Below, in pieces: positions 1 to 10,205 of a stretch of 64,000 nucleotides of DNA. Both the position numbers and the translations under genes were made by a program. The stretch's first letter is position 1. Every line of letters begins with the position of its first letter. The DNA is taken from NCBI GenBank assembly GCA_963921825.1, contig OY997589.1:45270638-45334637 (forward strand), given 5' to 3'. This DNA comes from Erodium maritimum (taxonomy: Eukaryota > Streptophyta > Magnoliopsida > Geraniales > Geraniaceae). The notes under the pieces were generated by a model. That model was not told where the DNA came from and did no database searches. It saw only the letters and a list, made by a program, of their open reading frames with translations.

Positions 1-783
1 TGAATAGATGATTGAGATCTTCAAACAAGAGGAGCAAAAGGGACAAAAAGCAGCATTGATAGAAATATGTAGGCCTCTGGATTCCAGGAACCATTTGGTG
101 GGAACAACCCTTAAACAAGCTAGCCAGGAGAAAGCTGCCATCTTAGGAGACAATAATGGTTGCCAAAGAAGATTGCCCCAGTTGCATAAAACATTACCCT
201 CTGTCAAATATTCATACATAACAGAAAATTTAAAACCAGATTCATTAACCTTCTAAGACACTTTGTCTTCCATAAAGTTAAAAAGATTGCAATTGTTCAA
301 CATACTACCATAGCTGACCCCATTCCCATCCTCTGATCTTTCTTCTAAATTGGAGCAACCAATCATTATCAAACAAGAAGTCCACCACTTTAACCTGCTT
401 CTGTTTGCTGAGGAGAACTAATATGGGGAACTAATCCTTTAAGGGTTGATCAGTGAGCCAAATGTCAAACCAGAAAGAAATCCTTTGACCATTACCCACT
501 GATCATTCCAGTCCTTAACCACCAAAGACATTACTGAAGAGTAGATCTCCTAGAAATGATAAGCAATGTGCTAAGAAACTTTGGCCATCAATGAGAGAAA
601 TTCTTGACAGATCCCAATCCTTATAGTCCCAATTCAATTTGTCACACTACCCTTTTCCATAGAAAATCTACTTCAATAGCAAACCTCCACCACCACTTAG
701 CTAGCAAGGCATTATTCATGAATTTCAACTTTCTAATACCTAAACCTCCTTGATATTTAGGCCTACAAAGTGAATCCCTGTTC
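1..783 (-). pseudogene. LINE (L1-type) ORF2 C-terminal remnant, part 1
   Basis: Reading the minus strand from 783 leftward gives the end of a plant LINE reverse transcriptase: CRPKYQGGLGIRKLKFMNNA, followed by a Trp-rich ALLAKWWWRF stretch and, after frame shifts, GNGQRISFWFDIWLTDQPL. These strings are typical of the region between the reverse transcriptase and the C-terminal zinc-binding domain of L1-type ORF2, which copies its own RNA at the target site. Several stops and frame changes show it is dead. The upstream part lies at 3547-3680, separated by a solo LTR. The left end is cut by the window edge, so the 3' end and poly(A) tail cannot be judged. Confidence 0.85.
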
Positions 784-3546
784 TGTAAGAACCGCCCCCT
801 GTCGATTCCGGTCGAACCGGAGGTTTTCGGCGAAAGTTGACTTTTTTTCCGGAAAACTCAACCGATGACTCCGGGAGTCATTCAGGACCTTTCCGGGACC
901 CAAAAATCTTAGCCGTCGTTACGGTTAGCTTAGTTGGGTCATTTCCTTTCAAATGACACCTTTTGTGAAAAAGTCAAACCCGGGTCAAACTTGGTCGATT
1001 TTAAATTATTATCGAATAAAATAAGAAGGGCTGAGATATTTTGGGTAGGAATGGTCCCCACATGGACACATGTCCATGTTAGGTAGGAAGGGAAGAAAAG
1101 GAGGTGAAAAGACCAAATGGTCCCCACATAAAGACAAAGGGGAGAGAGAGAGAGGCTAAAGGACGAAAGGGACTTTTCCACTTTGAGGATAAGAGCACAT
1201 GGGAGAAAAATTTCTGCTCATTTTCACACCTTGGCCGAACATTTCTAGTGAGAGGAGAGAGAGAGCATTGAAGCTTGAAGAAGAAGCAAGAGAAAGGAAG
1301 CTCCTTTCTAGCCATCTCTACACCAAATCCTCTCAAATTTACCTCATCTTCTTCATCTCTCCATTTCCTAAAGGTTGGTATGCTTTATTTCCTTAGTTGA
1401 TGAAATTGGATTTGTGGGTTTGTGTAGAGAGGACTTGAACTAGTGAGTTTTGAGTTTTGGTTGGCTTAAATGTTAATGATTGAAGAGGAGGTGGAGTTAG
1501 ATGAGAGAAATAACTTGATTTGAGAAGTTTTTGATGAAACCCAATTGGGTCTTGAAACTTTGGATGATTTGAGGTTGAAATTGAAGTTGTAAAGCTTAAA
1601 ATTTGTGTTATAGAGAACCTAGAACTAGTTAGGAGCTTGTTGGAGAATTTGGATACTTGTCCGGCGACCGGAGGCTCGCCGGTCACCGGTGAAGGAAACG
1701 ACTGGCCATGGTCCGACCACCCTTGGAAGGGACCGACCATGGTCCGGCCACCCATGAACCATGGCCGGCCGGCCGGTTGAGCCACACACGGCCATGTGTG
1801 GCCGTGGGGCACACATGGCCGGGTTTGGTGGTTTGGAAATTTTGACGGTCGTGATTGACCCCCGGGACGATGTTTTCACACCCGGAACGAATTATGGAGG
1901 TGATTCCTAGAATTTCGGAAAAAGCGATTGGAAACTTAGATTGCGAAATTGGGAAGGCTCGGACCCCGGAATTTGTTTCCGTCAAGTGAATTGGAACAAG
2001 TAAACTTAATTTGGATGGTTAGAAACAAAAAGGGGAACTTCCGGAGTCCCGAGGGACATTTTCCCGATTCCGGGCGAAATGGGCCTCCCGGGCCCATTTT
2101 GACAAGTTGTGCAATTGGGATTAGTTTGGGTATTTCCCTCTTTAATCCACACTTGAATTAGCATTAATTCATGTTTTCCTTGTAATCTTAGACCTTGGAC
2201 GCGAGCGTGACGGAGGAGGAGACTTTGGACGGGGAGGAAGCTAGCCAGGTCGTCAGCAGCTAGGAGTTTGAGTTGTTTTTCTTTTGAGGTATGGAATGTA
2301 GCGACTACCGATTTAATTACGGAAAGTTACTAGTATGCATGCGAGATGTTAATAATAAAACCGGAAAGGTCCTAGTTTGTATATAGGATGTGATTCACTA
2401 GAATAACCGCTTTCGTTGACATTAATAAATCGGACGAGTCATAGTTGGCATATAGGATGTGATTCACTAGTATAATCGCTTTCAATTCTTGGGAAATTAC
2501 CGTGCTGGTAGAATGGCCATGTCGAGCCTTGGGGTTGCGTGTTGATTGTGATGCCATGATCTATGTTTGAGATGCATGATGTGTGGTAGCCGCTGATTAG
2601 ATTGAGAGTCGTAATAAGATTTACTCTGTGTAGCATGTTGTTGCTATGTTTGGGCAAGTGTGCCATGCATGATGTGATGTGAATGATTGATTGTGACATG
2701 ATGGAGTGAGTGATAGACCGATATATGTGTTATGCTCTTGATGTGTTCTAAGAGGAGGTGTAACCGGTGTGATACCTACACCGAGGGATGGTTCCAGTGT
2801 AGGGTATCGAGGCCAAGAATGGCGTGATCAGTGCCCCGAGTCTGTGTGACGGGAGGACGTCCGACCGAGGTATGTGCCGGTCCGATACGTATGGTGAGTA
2901 ATGCCCCGAGTCTGTGTGACGGGAAGACATCTGACTGAATGTATTACCGGTCAAGGATGTTACCCCGAGTCTTAGTGACAAGAAGATATCGGGACCGATG
3001 CTGAGTATTCCGGTATGATATAAGTGGGACAGGCTGTGATAGCCAGTGAGATTGGGAACTGTTGTGTGGATTATGTGTCTGTTCTTCCGTGTGTTGTTTG
3101 CTTGATAATTTAGTTGTGTGCATTTGATTAATTGTGACTATGGTCTTGTGAGATTTTGTGGTGATTGGTAAATCCTGGGGACGTTGTTAGTAGTTATGCC
3201 TTGCTAGCATGCCCTAATTAGACGGTTACTCGTGGTATTGAACTGATGTTCATAACCTTAACTACTTTTCCTACTGAGCGAAAGCTCACCCCTTACCTTG
3301 TTGTCTTTCAGGTGTTGAGCAGGATCTGTATTAGCGGGATTCTCGGCGCTTGGGAGCCAGCGAGGGTCTTGTCTAGGGTCTAGTGACGCACCATTTACTT
3401 TTACTAAACTCTTTTACTTTGTGTTTTACCGAGCTGTGGACTCGTGTTATTACTTGGAACTTTAAACCGTTATTTGAGATTCGTTTCCGTTTTAAACTGC
3501 TTTATTGTCTTTTATTATCCGGTCAAACCGGATTTGGGGCGTGACA
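784..3546 (+). mobile_element. Solo LTR of a Ty3/Gypsy-type element (GypF), 2763 bp
   Basis: It begins TGTAAGAACC and ends GGGGCGTGACA. The 5-bp flanks are TGTTC (779-783) and AGTTC (3547-3551), a target duplication with one mismatch. Removing it rejoins the LINE frame as KVNRDSLCRPKYQGG, which independently proves both ends. No primer-binding site, interior or second LTR is present, so it is a solo LTR left by recombination between the two LTRs. Its first 170 bases resemble the start of the GypC LTRs. Its tail carries the GAGCGAAAGCTCACCCC hairpin motif (3276-3292) followed by a pyrimidine-rich CAGGT stretch. The middle is GC-rich and non-coding. Confidence 0.9.
2832..2985 (+). repeat. Degenerate tandem repeat inside the GypF LTR
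   Basis: The block CCCCGAGTCTGTGTGACGGG recurs near 2834 and 2904 with a decayed third copy near 2963, each followed by a purine-rich stretch and an accgg motif. A comparable repeat (cccttcatctgtgtgaggag) occupies the same relative place in the GypA LTR. Confidence 0.6.
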
Positions 3547-3680
3547 AGTTCACTTTGTGTAAAGCTCTTCTGGTAACCTTTCCATTCCACAAGAATTTCC
3601 TCATCCACTTCTCTATCACTTTTAGGACTCCCTTAGGAGCTTTGAACAAGGATATGTGAATATAAGGGAAGAGCAGACAA
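3547..3680 (-). pseudogene. LINE ORF2 remnant, part 2
   Basis: The minus strand reads PYIHISLFKAPKGVLKVIEK followed by WMRKFLWNGKV, the conserved block just upstream of the GG-L-G segment of L1-type ORF2. It runs in frame into part 1 once the solo LTR is removed. It is cut at 3680 by the GypA 5' LTR. The rest of the LINE upstream of this point was not found elsewhere in the window. Confidence 0.82.
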
Positions 3681-3896
3681 TGTAAAACCCGCTTAATTTT
3701 AAAAGGGTGTGAAAGTGCAATCTGAAACGTGGGGGGTGTGTTTTGCAACAAGTTGTTTGGAAAAGAAACTAAAAAAAAGAAGAAAAAAAAAGGTTTAGAA
3801 CTGACGTGGGCCAGTACGGGCCCAACCCGCTTAGTGGAAGAGCCCACGCACGAGTTCCAGATCTGACCCGTTACCTCGCGAAGCCCAGATCCCTCA

Positions 3897-3902
3897 TATA
3901 AA
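3897..3902 (+). promoter_or_regulatory. TATA box of the GypA LTR promoter
   Basis: TATAAAGGGC lies in both LTR copies (3897 and 7813) about 25-30 bases upstream of a CCCTAATTG stretch and a CT-rich leader with TTCATCTCTCC. This is a typical plant RNA polymerase II core promoter, so transcription of the element probably starts near 3925-3935. Confidence 0.65.
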
Positions 3903-4300
3903 GGGCGTGCAAACCCTAATTGTTTGCTATTGTTCATCTCTCCCACGCGAACTCTCCCCCTTCTCTCTCTGTCTGTCTCGTCTCGTCTTCATGTACCAGA
4001 CGTAGCAGCGCCGCCGTCTCACCTCTCCCAACATCATCGCCGGACTCCCTCTCCTTCCTCTACCTCTTCTTCATCTCCTCTCTCAGTCCCGAGCACCAGA
4101 AACTGGTTCCCTCTCTCTCCGTTCTCGATTCGCGACAACCTCCGTCGAAACCCATCGCCACCGCGCCTTACCCGTGAAGTTTCAGCGACGGTGAGTCAAA
4201 ACCCTCACCAGATTTGTCTTCCCCGTCCTCTTCTTCGCCTGATCGTGAGTTTCGGGCTCGTTTGGGGTCGGATGAGACCGGAGAGCGTCGTCGGAGCGCT

Positions 4301-4322
4301 CGAGTTCCAGATCTGGAACTCG
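4301..4322. other. 22-bp perfect palindrome in the GypA leader
   Basis: The sequence reads CGAGTTCCAG then ATCTGGAACTCG and is self-complementary over 22 bases. The 3' LTR keeps 20 of these bases as a perfect palindrome at 8214-8233. A half-copy (GAGTTCCAGATCTG) sits near 3852 and 7769, and an imperfect relative lies near 55707 in another LTR. Its place in the transcribed leader upstream of gag is where retroviral dimer-initiation palindromes lie. Confidence 0.7.
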
Positions 4323-4559
4323 CGCGCCGGCGAGCTCTCTGGCCGTTTGTTCTGGCCGGAAGAGCGTGGTTCTCGCCCAACCTTTCCCCCATCGTGTTCC
4401 CGAGCTTCCGACGCCTTTACCGTCGTCAGAACCGCCGCTGGAGTCGTCGTCGGAGCTGCCGGAACCCTAGCCCCGACCACCGCCGTTCCCCACTCCGAAT
4501 GGACCAGAACGAGCCTTGGCTCGGGCCTGGAGCTTAGCTGGGCCGCGAGCTTGAATTAG

Positions 4560-4725
4560 ATTTGGGCCTCGGGCCCGGATCTGGCTCGGGCCTCGGCCCG
4601 GTCTGACTCCAGGTTTCGGGCCCGGACTCGGGTCTGAATCTAGGTCGGGCACGGGTCGGTCCGGGTCTGGGTTTGGATCCGGGTCTGGACTCGGGTTGGG
4701 CCGGATCCGGGTCAGATCCAGGTCG
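4560..4725 (+). repeat. G-rich degenerate GGGTCTGG-type repeat
   Basis: Runs of three or more G recur every 5-10 bases in a degenerate CGGGTCTG unit. The same tract lies at 8465-8640 in the 3' LTR, and related tracts lie at 19490-19555 (GypB) and 55910-56180 (GypE). It follows the GC-rich leader in each case and is non-coding. Confidence 0.65.
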
Positions 4726-4787
4726 ACAGAAACTATTAATTAATTTGACTTAAAATCTGGTTATTTTAGAGACGTTTTGACCTTCCA

Positions 4788-5010
4788 GTAACCCTGCTGT
4801 GTGTATACATATATATATATATATATCTGTGTGAAGCACTATTGTGCAACTTCTCTGCTGGGTGCATTTGTGTGACTATACTATATCTAGTTTATTACTA
4901 CTATAAGTATTAGTGAGTCGGTCTGTGTGTGGCGTTAACTAGTGTTAAGCGCGTGTTTCTTCGTGTAAGAAACTGAAACCTGTGTGTTGGACGTACAGAG
5001 GATCTTCGTC
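4788..5010 (+). other. Untranslated leader between truncated LTR and gag
   Basis: This stretch contains an (AT)n microsatellite at about 4806-4827 and no open frame. It ends with GATCTTCGTC immediately before the gag ATG. No primer-binding site remains. Confidence 0.6.
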
Positions 5011-6447
5011 ATGGCTCGTACGTATGCTCCACGAGGCACCCGAGGACGGCCAGCTGGAGGCCGAGGACGGCCAGCTAGGGGCCGGGGACAACAGCCTACT
5101 GTTGAGTTTTTCGGGGCGACCAACTCCCAGGCTGAGCCCGCTAGGGGGCATGAGAGGACTGATACAGTCCAGGCGGCAACTTTTGAGGAGTTGACCCGCA
5201 CAGTGCAGGGGCTGGCAGCTGCCTTCGCCCGTAGAGAGGCTGCAGCTCCTACACCGGAGTCGGCACCTGCTGCAAGTGCAGCGACTTCTGATGTGCCTAT
5301 ACAGGTCGACAACTACACCTCACTGGCATTGGATAATTTCCGCAAGCTTGGCACGCCTGTGTTCTCCTGGGAGCCAGACCCCGAGGCTGCCGAGAGATGG
5401 CTAGACCGGATTACCCGTAACCTCGACACTTCTGGGGTAGTGAGCGGGAGACTTCGAGTATCATTTGCAGCTTTCCACCTGCAAGGGGAGGCCTACCACT
5501 GGTGGCGCCGGGAGCAGACTCGGGTGGGAGAGGACTTTGTGTTGTTCGGGCAGCGCTTTCCCGAGCAGTACTTCCCCCGGGCCCTGCTGGATGACAGACG
5601 TCAGCAGTTCCTGGACCTACGACAGGAGACTCTGTCGGTGTTGGAGTACGAGGCGCGCTTCACCACTCTAGCTCGCTTCGCTCCAAAGATGGTGCAGTCG
5701 GAGGATCTTAGATGCCTGCGTTTTGAGGGAGGGCTCCATCCGGCGATTGGAGACATGGTCGCTGTGTTGAGGACCCAGGTGTTCTCCGAGCTAGTGGAGC
5801 AGGCTCAGACTATAGAGCGACGCTTCAGAGAGTTAGCTAGAGCTTGGGAGGTCAGGCCCAGACCGAGCGGTGCTTTGGGGCCATTTGAGTTCCGAGAGTC
5901 GAGGAGGCAGAGGACCTCTGGCTCATTTCAGCCGCAGACCCAACTGAGAGGCCCACGTCAGGTTGGTTCAGTAGCTTCTGTTGGACCTCTCGTGCCAGGA
6001 CGCACTTGTTATCGTTGCAGACAGCCAGGGCACATGGCACGAGATTGCTCGGGGAGAGACAAACCTATGGATCGTCAGATAGGGAGACCCGAGGAGAGGT
6101 CGAGTGTCGGGCCACTGGTATGTCAACGTTGTGGCAGGCCCGGACATTTCGCTTCCAGGTGCCCAGAGCAGTATTCGATGGCGCCAGCTCCGCGACCACA
6201 GCAGTCGCAGACATGGCACTCACCAGCACTCCAGCAGCGTCAGGCCCATACGCAGAGAGGACCGAGGCAGGCAGCCAGCGCACCATCGCCGAGACAGAGG
6301 GCTGGTCAGTCGGTGGTACTTCCACCACCTCCGAGAGACGGACCCCTGATGCAGCATGGTCGGGTGTATGCTGTCGTCGATTCACGGACGGAGAGACAGG
6401 ATTACGATCATGAGATCGATCGCGACTTTGAGCGCGCTCTGGATTAG
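5011..6447 (+). CDS. gag: Gag polyprotein of GypA (capsid plus two zinc knuckles), intact
   Basis: This 478-residue frame has no interruption. The ATG at 5011 was chosen because it gives MARTYAPRGTRGRPAGG, matching the MARGRRGRSVG start of the related gag at 30051; an in-frame TTG at 4984 is less likely. The N-terminus is Arg/Gly/Pro-rich. The retrotransposon gag (capsid) domain spans roughly residues 100-280, with signature strings EAAERWLDRI, EAYHWWRREQ, EQYFPRALLDDRRQQFLDL and EYEARFTTLARFAP. Two CCHC zinc knuckles follow near residues 333 and 373 (CYRCRQPGHMARDC and CQRCGRPGHFASRC), which bind the element's RNA. The frame ends in TAG with no protease or pol frame behind it. Gag should form virus-like particles in the cytoplasm; an intact gag without pol suggests mobilisation in trans. 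Confidence 0.92.
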   Translation: MARTYAPRGTRGRPAGGRGRPARGRGQQPTVEFFGATNSQAEPARGHERTDTVQAATFEELTRTVQGLAAAFARREAAAPTPESAPAASAATSDVPIQVDNYTSLALDNFRKLGTPVFSWEPDPEAAERWLDRITRNLDTSGVVSGRLRVSFAAFHLQGEAYHWWRREQTRVGEDFVLFGQRFPEQYFPRALLDDRRQQFLDLRQETLSVLEYEARFTTLARFAPKMVQSEDLRCLRFEGGLHPAIGDMVAVLRTQVFSELVEQAQTIERRFRELARAWEVRPRPSGALGPFEFRESRRQRTSGSFQPQTQLRGPRQVGSVASVGPLVPGRTCYRCRQPGHMARDCSGRDKPMDRQIGRPEERSSVGPLVCQRCGRPGHFASRCPEQYSMAPAPRPQQSQTWHSPALQQRQAHTQRGPRQAASAPSPRQRAGQSVVLPPPPRDGPLMQHGRVYAVVDSRTERQDYDHEIDRDFERALD

Positions 6448-7580
6448 AGGACATCGCGGAGCATGAGGCTAGCGAGAGTCTGAGCGTTGCTTGTGTTTTG
6501 ACATTGGAGACTTACTTCCTATTTTAAGACTTGTATTTGACTCGTTTGGTTTTGTTGCGTTTATTTACTGAATCGGCTGCTAACTTTTGCATCGTTTAAG
6601 TTGTTATCTTGTTGGTTCTTGTTTCGCTCTCCGAGCAACGTTGAGGTCAGAGTGGCGCAGCGGAAGCGTGGTGGGGCCATAACCCACATGCATCGCTTTT
6701 GTCTGTCTCTTTACCCTTAATGAGACGTGGGGGTCTAAAAGAAGAACCTTGATGCGGTCCTGGCGTCTTGACACCCCGACGGAGTACGTTGTGTTTTGAC
6801 GAGTGTGTGTAGTGTATGGTAAAAGTGGGAGTACCTCACAGGGTACCCGAAAGCAAATCGCCGAGTACGACTACCACATCGCTTTCAGGCCAGTAACGTT
6901 ATGGCACCGTACGAAGCGTTGGGTGGTAAGGCGGGTCAATTTCCCAAGCAGGGCACACTTGGGAATTTACCAGTTAACCTTGTGGTCCCGAGTTGCTAGA
7001 AAAGACGACTGAAAAGTCGCGTGATCGTGGACGATTGAGAACCGTGCAGAGTTGACGCGGAAGCGCGAGGATGAGATACGCGTGAGGTAACCAAGCCGTT
7101 CAGAGCCTGAGGGAATGGTTCTTGTAGTGTCTTCAATGTCGTGGTACGGTGGGTGTTTCGACTTGTAAAGTAGTTGAGTTGCGTGTTATTCTTTTGGGTT
7201 AACGAGGGTGCTTGGAGTCCGTTGACGATTGTCCGAGTAACGGAACGTGGACTTCTCTTGTTGTTGAGCGGCGCGATACTTGGTTAAAACGAGTGAGTGG
7301 CCGAGGAGAAGTGTCTGTGTGCTGAATCCGTTTTAAGTGCGACGTAAGTCTTGTTTTGGTTCGATGCCTATGCCGACGGACGGTTCCGGTATAGGATGTC
7401 TCGACCAAGTTGCGTGGGTCGGTGTGACGTCTCGACTGACGGAGGTTTCCGGTATCGACTAACTGGCTTAAGTGTTTTCCGTGTGTTTGAGGGAGGATGG
7501 GCTAAGAGTTTTAATCGGACGCTCCCTGAGATAGGGTTAAGTGGGTACGTGCACTTTAAATTTCGAGGACGAAATTCTTT
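6448..7580 (+). other. Non-coding interior of GypA where pol would lie
   Basis: No pol motif was found in about 1.1 kb. It holds the tRNA-iMet-like segment (6647-6688), a block at about 6868-6935 (GACTACCACATCGCTTTCAG and onward) shared with GypB at about 14550-14610, and TTCCGGTATAG-type repeats at 7385-7460 shared with 17960-18060. It ends in TTTCGAGGACGAAATTCTTT, a sequence usual just before the polypurine tract of Tekay-like chromoviruses. Confidence 0.7.
6647..6688 (+). other. Initiator tRNA-Met 5' half (D arm and anticodon arm)
   Basis: TCAGAGTGGCGCAGCGGAAG followed by CGTGGTGGGGCCATAACCCACA matches nucleotides 2-43 of plant tRNA-iMet except for one C-to-G change in the anticodon stem. 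The CAT anticodon and the polymerase III A box (TGGCGCAGCGG) are present. The T arm, B box and 3' acceptor strand are absent, so it cannot be a tRNA gene. It lies 200 bases after gag. A second copy lies at 14109-14152. Confidence 0.85.
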
Positions 7581-7593
7581 TAAGGGGGTAGAC
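7581..7593 (+). other. Polypurine tract of GypA
   Basis: TAAGGGGGTAGAC lies directly before the 3' LTR, the position that primes plus-strand DNA synthesis. Confidence 0.8.
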
Positions 7594-9864
7594 TGTAAAA
7601 CCCGCTTAATTTTAAAAGGGTGTGAAAGTGCAATCTGAAACGTGGGGCGGTGTGTTTTGCAACAAGTTGTTTGGAAAAGAAATTCAAAAAAAAAGAAGAA
7701 AAAAATAGGTTTAGAACTGACTTGGGCCAGTACGGGCCCAACCCGCTTAGTGGAAGAGCCCACGCACGAGTTCCAGATCTGGCCCGTTACCTCGCGAAGC
7801 CCAGACCCCTCGTATAAAGGGCATGCGAACCCTAATTGTTCGCTACTGTTCATCTCTCCCACGCGAACTCTCTCCCTTCTCTCTCTGTCTGTCTCGTCTT
7901 CGTGAACCAGACGTAGCAGCGCCGCCGTCTCACCTCTCCCGACATCATCGCCGGACTCCCTCTCCTTCCTCCACCTCTTCTTCATCTCCTGTCTCAGTCC
8001 CGAGCACCAGAAACTGGTTCCCTCTCTCTCCGTTCTCGATTCGCGACAACCTTCGTCGAAACCCATAGCCATTGCGCCTTAACCGTGAAGTTTCAGCGAC
8101 GGTGAGTCAATACCCTACCAGATTTGTCTTCCCCGTCCTCTTCTTCGCCTGAATCGTGAGTTTCGGGCTCGTTTGGGGGTCGGATGAGACCGGAGAGCGT
8201 CGACGGAGCGCTTGAGTTCCAGATCTGGAACTCGCGCACTGGCGAGCTCGCTGGCCGTCAGTTCTGGCCAGAAGAGCGTATGTCTCGCCCAACCTTTCCC
8301 CCCATCGTGTTCCCGAGCTTCCGACGCCTTTACCGTCGTTAGAACCGCCGCTGGAGTCGTCGCCGGAGCTGCCGGAACCCTAGCCCCGACCACCGCCGTT
8401 CCCCACTCCGACTGGACCAGAACGAGACTTGGGTCGGGCCTGGAGCTTAGCTGGGCCGCGAGCCTGAATTAGATTTGGGCCTCGGGCCCGGATCTGGTTC
8501 GGGCCTCGGCCCGGTCTGACTCCGGGTTTCGGGCCCGGACTCGGGTCTGAATCCAGGTCGGGCACGGGTCAGTCCGGGTCTGGGATTGGATCCGGGTCTG
8601 GACTCGGGTTGGGCCGGATTCGGGTCAGATCCGGGTCGGCAGAAACTATTAATTAATTTGACTTAAAATCTGGTTATTTTAGAGACGTTTTGACCTTCCA
8701 AGAACCTTGAACTCGAGATCTGATTGGGATTTTAATTGTTTAAACCTAGATTTGGATTTTGGGGACTTCGCCTTGGAAGACGGTGTTGGCCCGGTCGTCC
8801 GCAGCTAGAAGACGCCGCCTTGTTACCACCTTGAGGTAGGGAAAGTTCCGAACCTCCGCCTTAATTATGGACTGATAACTAGTATGCATGTTTAGGGTTA
8901 TTAATAACCGGAATAGTCTTAGTGGCATATAGGAAAACCCGTTACATTTATTGGATAATTTGGACGAGTCATAGTAATACATGGTATGAACATGATTTTT
9001 ATCCACTGGAACTGCTTGTGATTTTTGGATAATTGCTGTGTTGATAGGTGGGCCATGTCTGGGTCCTAGGATTTGCATGATGTGTGTCCCACTCGCTGTG
9101 TGACAGTCTAATTAATAGTATACTCGCTGTGTGAGGGTCTAAATAATATTATGACTGTTGTGTGAGAGTCTAAATAGAACTATCATTGTTGTTGCATGAT
9201 GTGGCTGTGTGGGCAAGTGTGCCATGTGTGACTATGTGAACCATTGATTGTGAAATGACCGGGTGAGTGATAGACCGGGTGTATGCTAAGATGGTTCGGC
9301 TGGTATACCTAGACCATCAGTGAGTGTGCTGTGCGTGAAACCCTGTTTGTGTTTAAGAGACGGTGTAGTCGGATGAATAACCATATCGAGGCCAAGGATG
9401 GCGTGTTCAGATGACTCATAATCCGGGGTGGGATTGATCGAGGAGTGTGCCGGTTTTATATTTACGTTGAGTAGAGCCCTTCATCTGTGTGAGGAGGAAG
9501 ATATCGTGACTGACGCTGTGTGTTCCGGTGCGATGTAAGCGGCTGTGTGCAAATCGGTGGAGTTCCAGTTTGGTGCATATGAGAGTAGCGCCCTTCATCT
9601 GTGTGAGGAGGAAAGCATCAGACTGAAGGATTTCCGGTCAAGGATGTTACCCTTCGTCTGTGTGAGGAGGAAGATATCGTGACTGACGCTGTGTGTTCTG
9701 GTGCGATATAAGCGGCTGTGTGCGAATCGGTGGAGTTGGCTCCCGCAGTTTACGACATCTGTGTGCGTTTCGTTCTGACCCTTCCCTGTTATTGTGCTGT
9801 GTGCTGTCCTATGGACTCTATGTGTGTTTTGCTGTGTGCCTTTTTCTCTGGTTTTCTCTGTGTG
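7594..9864 (+). repeat. GypA 3' LTR, 3' end not visible
   Basis: It starts TGTAAAACCCGC, with a TATA box at 7813-7818, the 20-bp leader palindrome at 8214-8233 and the G-rich tract at 8465-8640. A GGACTTCGCC block near 8762 is shared with other LTRs here. It is cut at 9865 by GypC2 before any TGACA end is reached. No coding content is supported. Confidence 0.8.
9478..9700 (+). repeat. Tandem repeat in GypA 3' LTR
   Basis: CCCTTCATCTGTGTGAGGAG occurs at about 9478 and 9591, with a one-base variant at 9650. Each is followed by a GGAAGATATCGTGACTGACG-like or GGAAAGCATCAGACTG stretch and a CCGGT motif. Confidence 0.7.
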
Positions 9865-10205
9865 TGTAATCACCACTTCCGGTCAACGCAAGTCAAACCT
9901 GCGAAAAACAGGAAAATTTAAATTTTTTGAGCAGACACTGAATTGAACCGGAATTGGACCCTAAGGGTCATAACGGACTTATATTGACCCCGTTATCGAC
10001 CAAAGTGAGTTCTGGGGGACTCAGGGCAACTTTCTGATCAGTTTGGAAAATGTTGACTTTTCGCCGGAAAAGTCAACCGAGCGACGTTTTGGTCCATTCG
10101 AGGACCGTTTTGGATCCAAAAAGCTTAGCCGTCGTCGCAGGGGTCTTAGTTGAGCCGTTTCCTTGTAGCCCGTGAAGTTTCGTATTTTTTTGGGAAAAAG
10201 TGCCC

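Larger units (their letters stand above)
3681..4787 (+). repeat. GypA 5' LTR, 3' part deleted
   Basis: Bases 3681-4787 align with 7594-8700 with no net length change (offset 3913), although small compensating indels occur. After ccttcca the copies diverge: the 3' LTR continues for at least another 1164 bp, while here the sequence passes straight into the leader. A deletion therefore removed the rest of the LTR and the primer-binding site. The open frames in this LTR lie in the transcribed CT-rich and GC-rich leader and are not taken as genes. Confidence 0.85.
3681..9864 (+). mobile_element. GypA: non-autonomous gag-only Gypsy element
   Basis: Two direct copies of a sequence beginning TGTAAAACCCGC (3681 and 7594) flank an interior with one intact gag, about 1.1 kb of non-coding DNA and a polypurine tract. 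There is no protease, reverse transcriptase, RNase H or integrase. This is the layout described in plants as TR-GAG elements, which rely on pol proteins from related autonomous elements. The 5' LTR is cut short at 4787 and the primer-binding site is missing, so this copy can no longer reverse transcribe normally. The 3' LTR runs into GypC2 at 9865 and its true end is not visible. The left flank is GACAA; no matching right duplication was found. Confidence 0.85.

Noticed and set aside
3924..4559. Open frame of 211 codons in the GypA 5' LTR and similar ones at 7823-8072 and 18624-19572
   Set aside because: They lie in the CT- and GC-rich leader of LTRs, differ between the two LTR copies, and show no domain. 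Low stop density follows from base composition.
4984..5010. Upstream TTG start for gag
   Set aside because: Plant gag translation starts at ATG. The ATG at 5011 gives the MAR start shared with the GypC1 gag.
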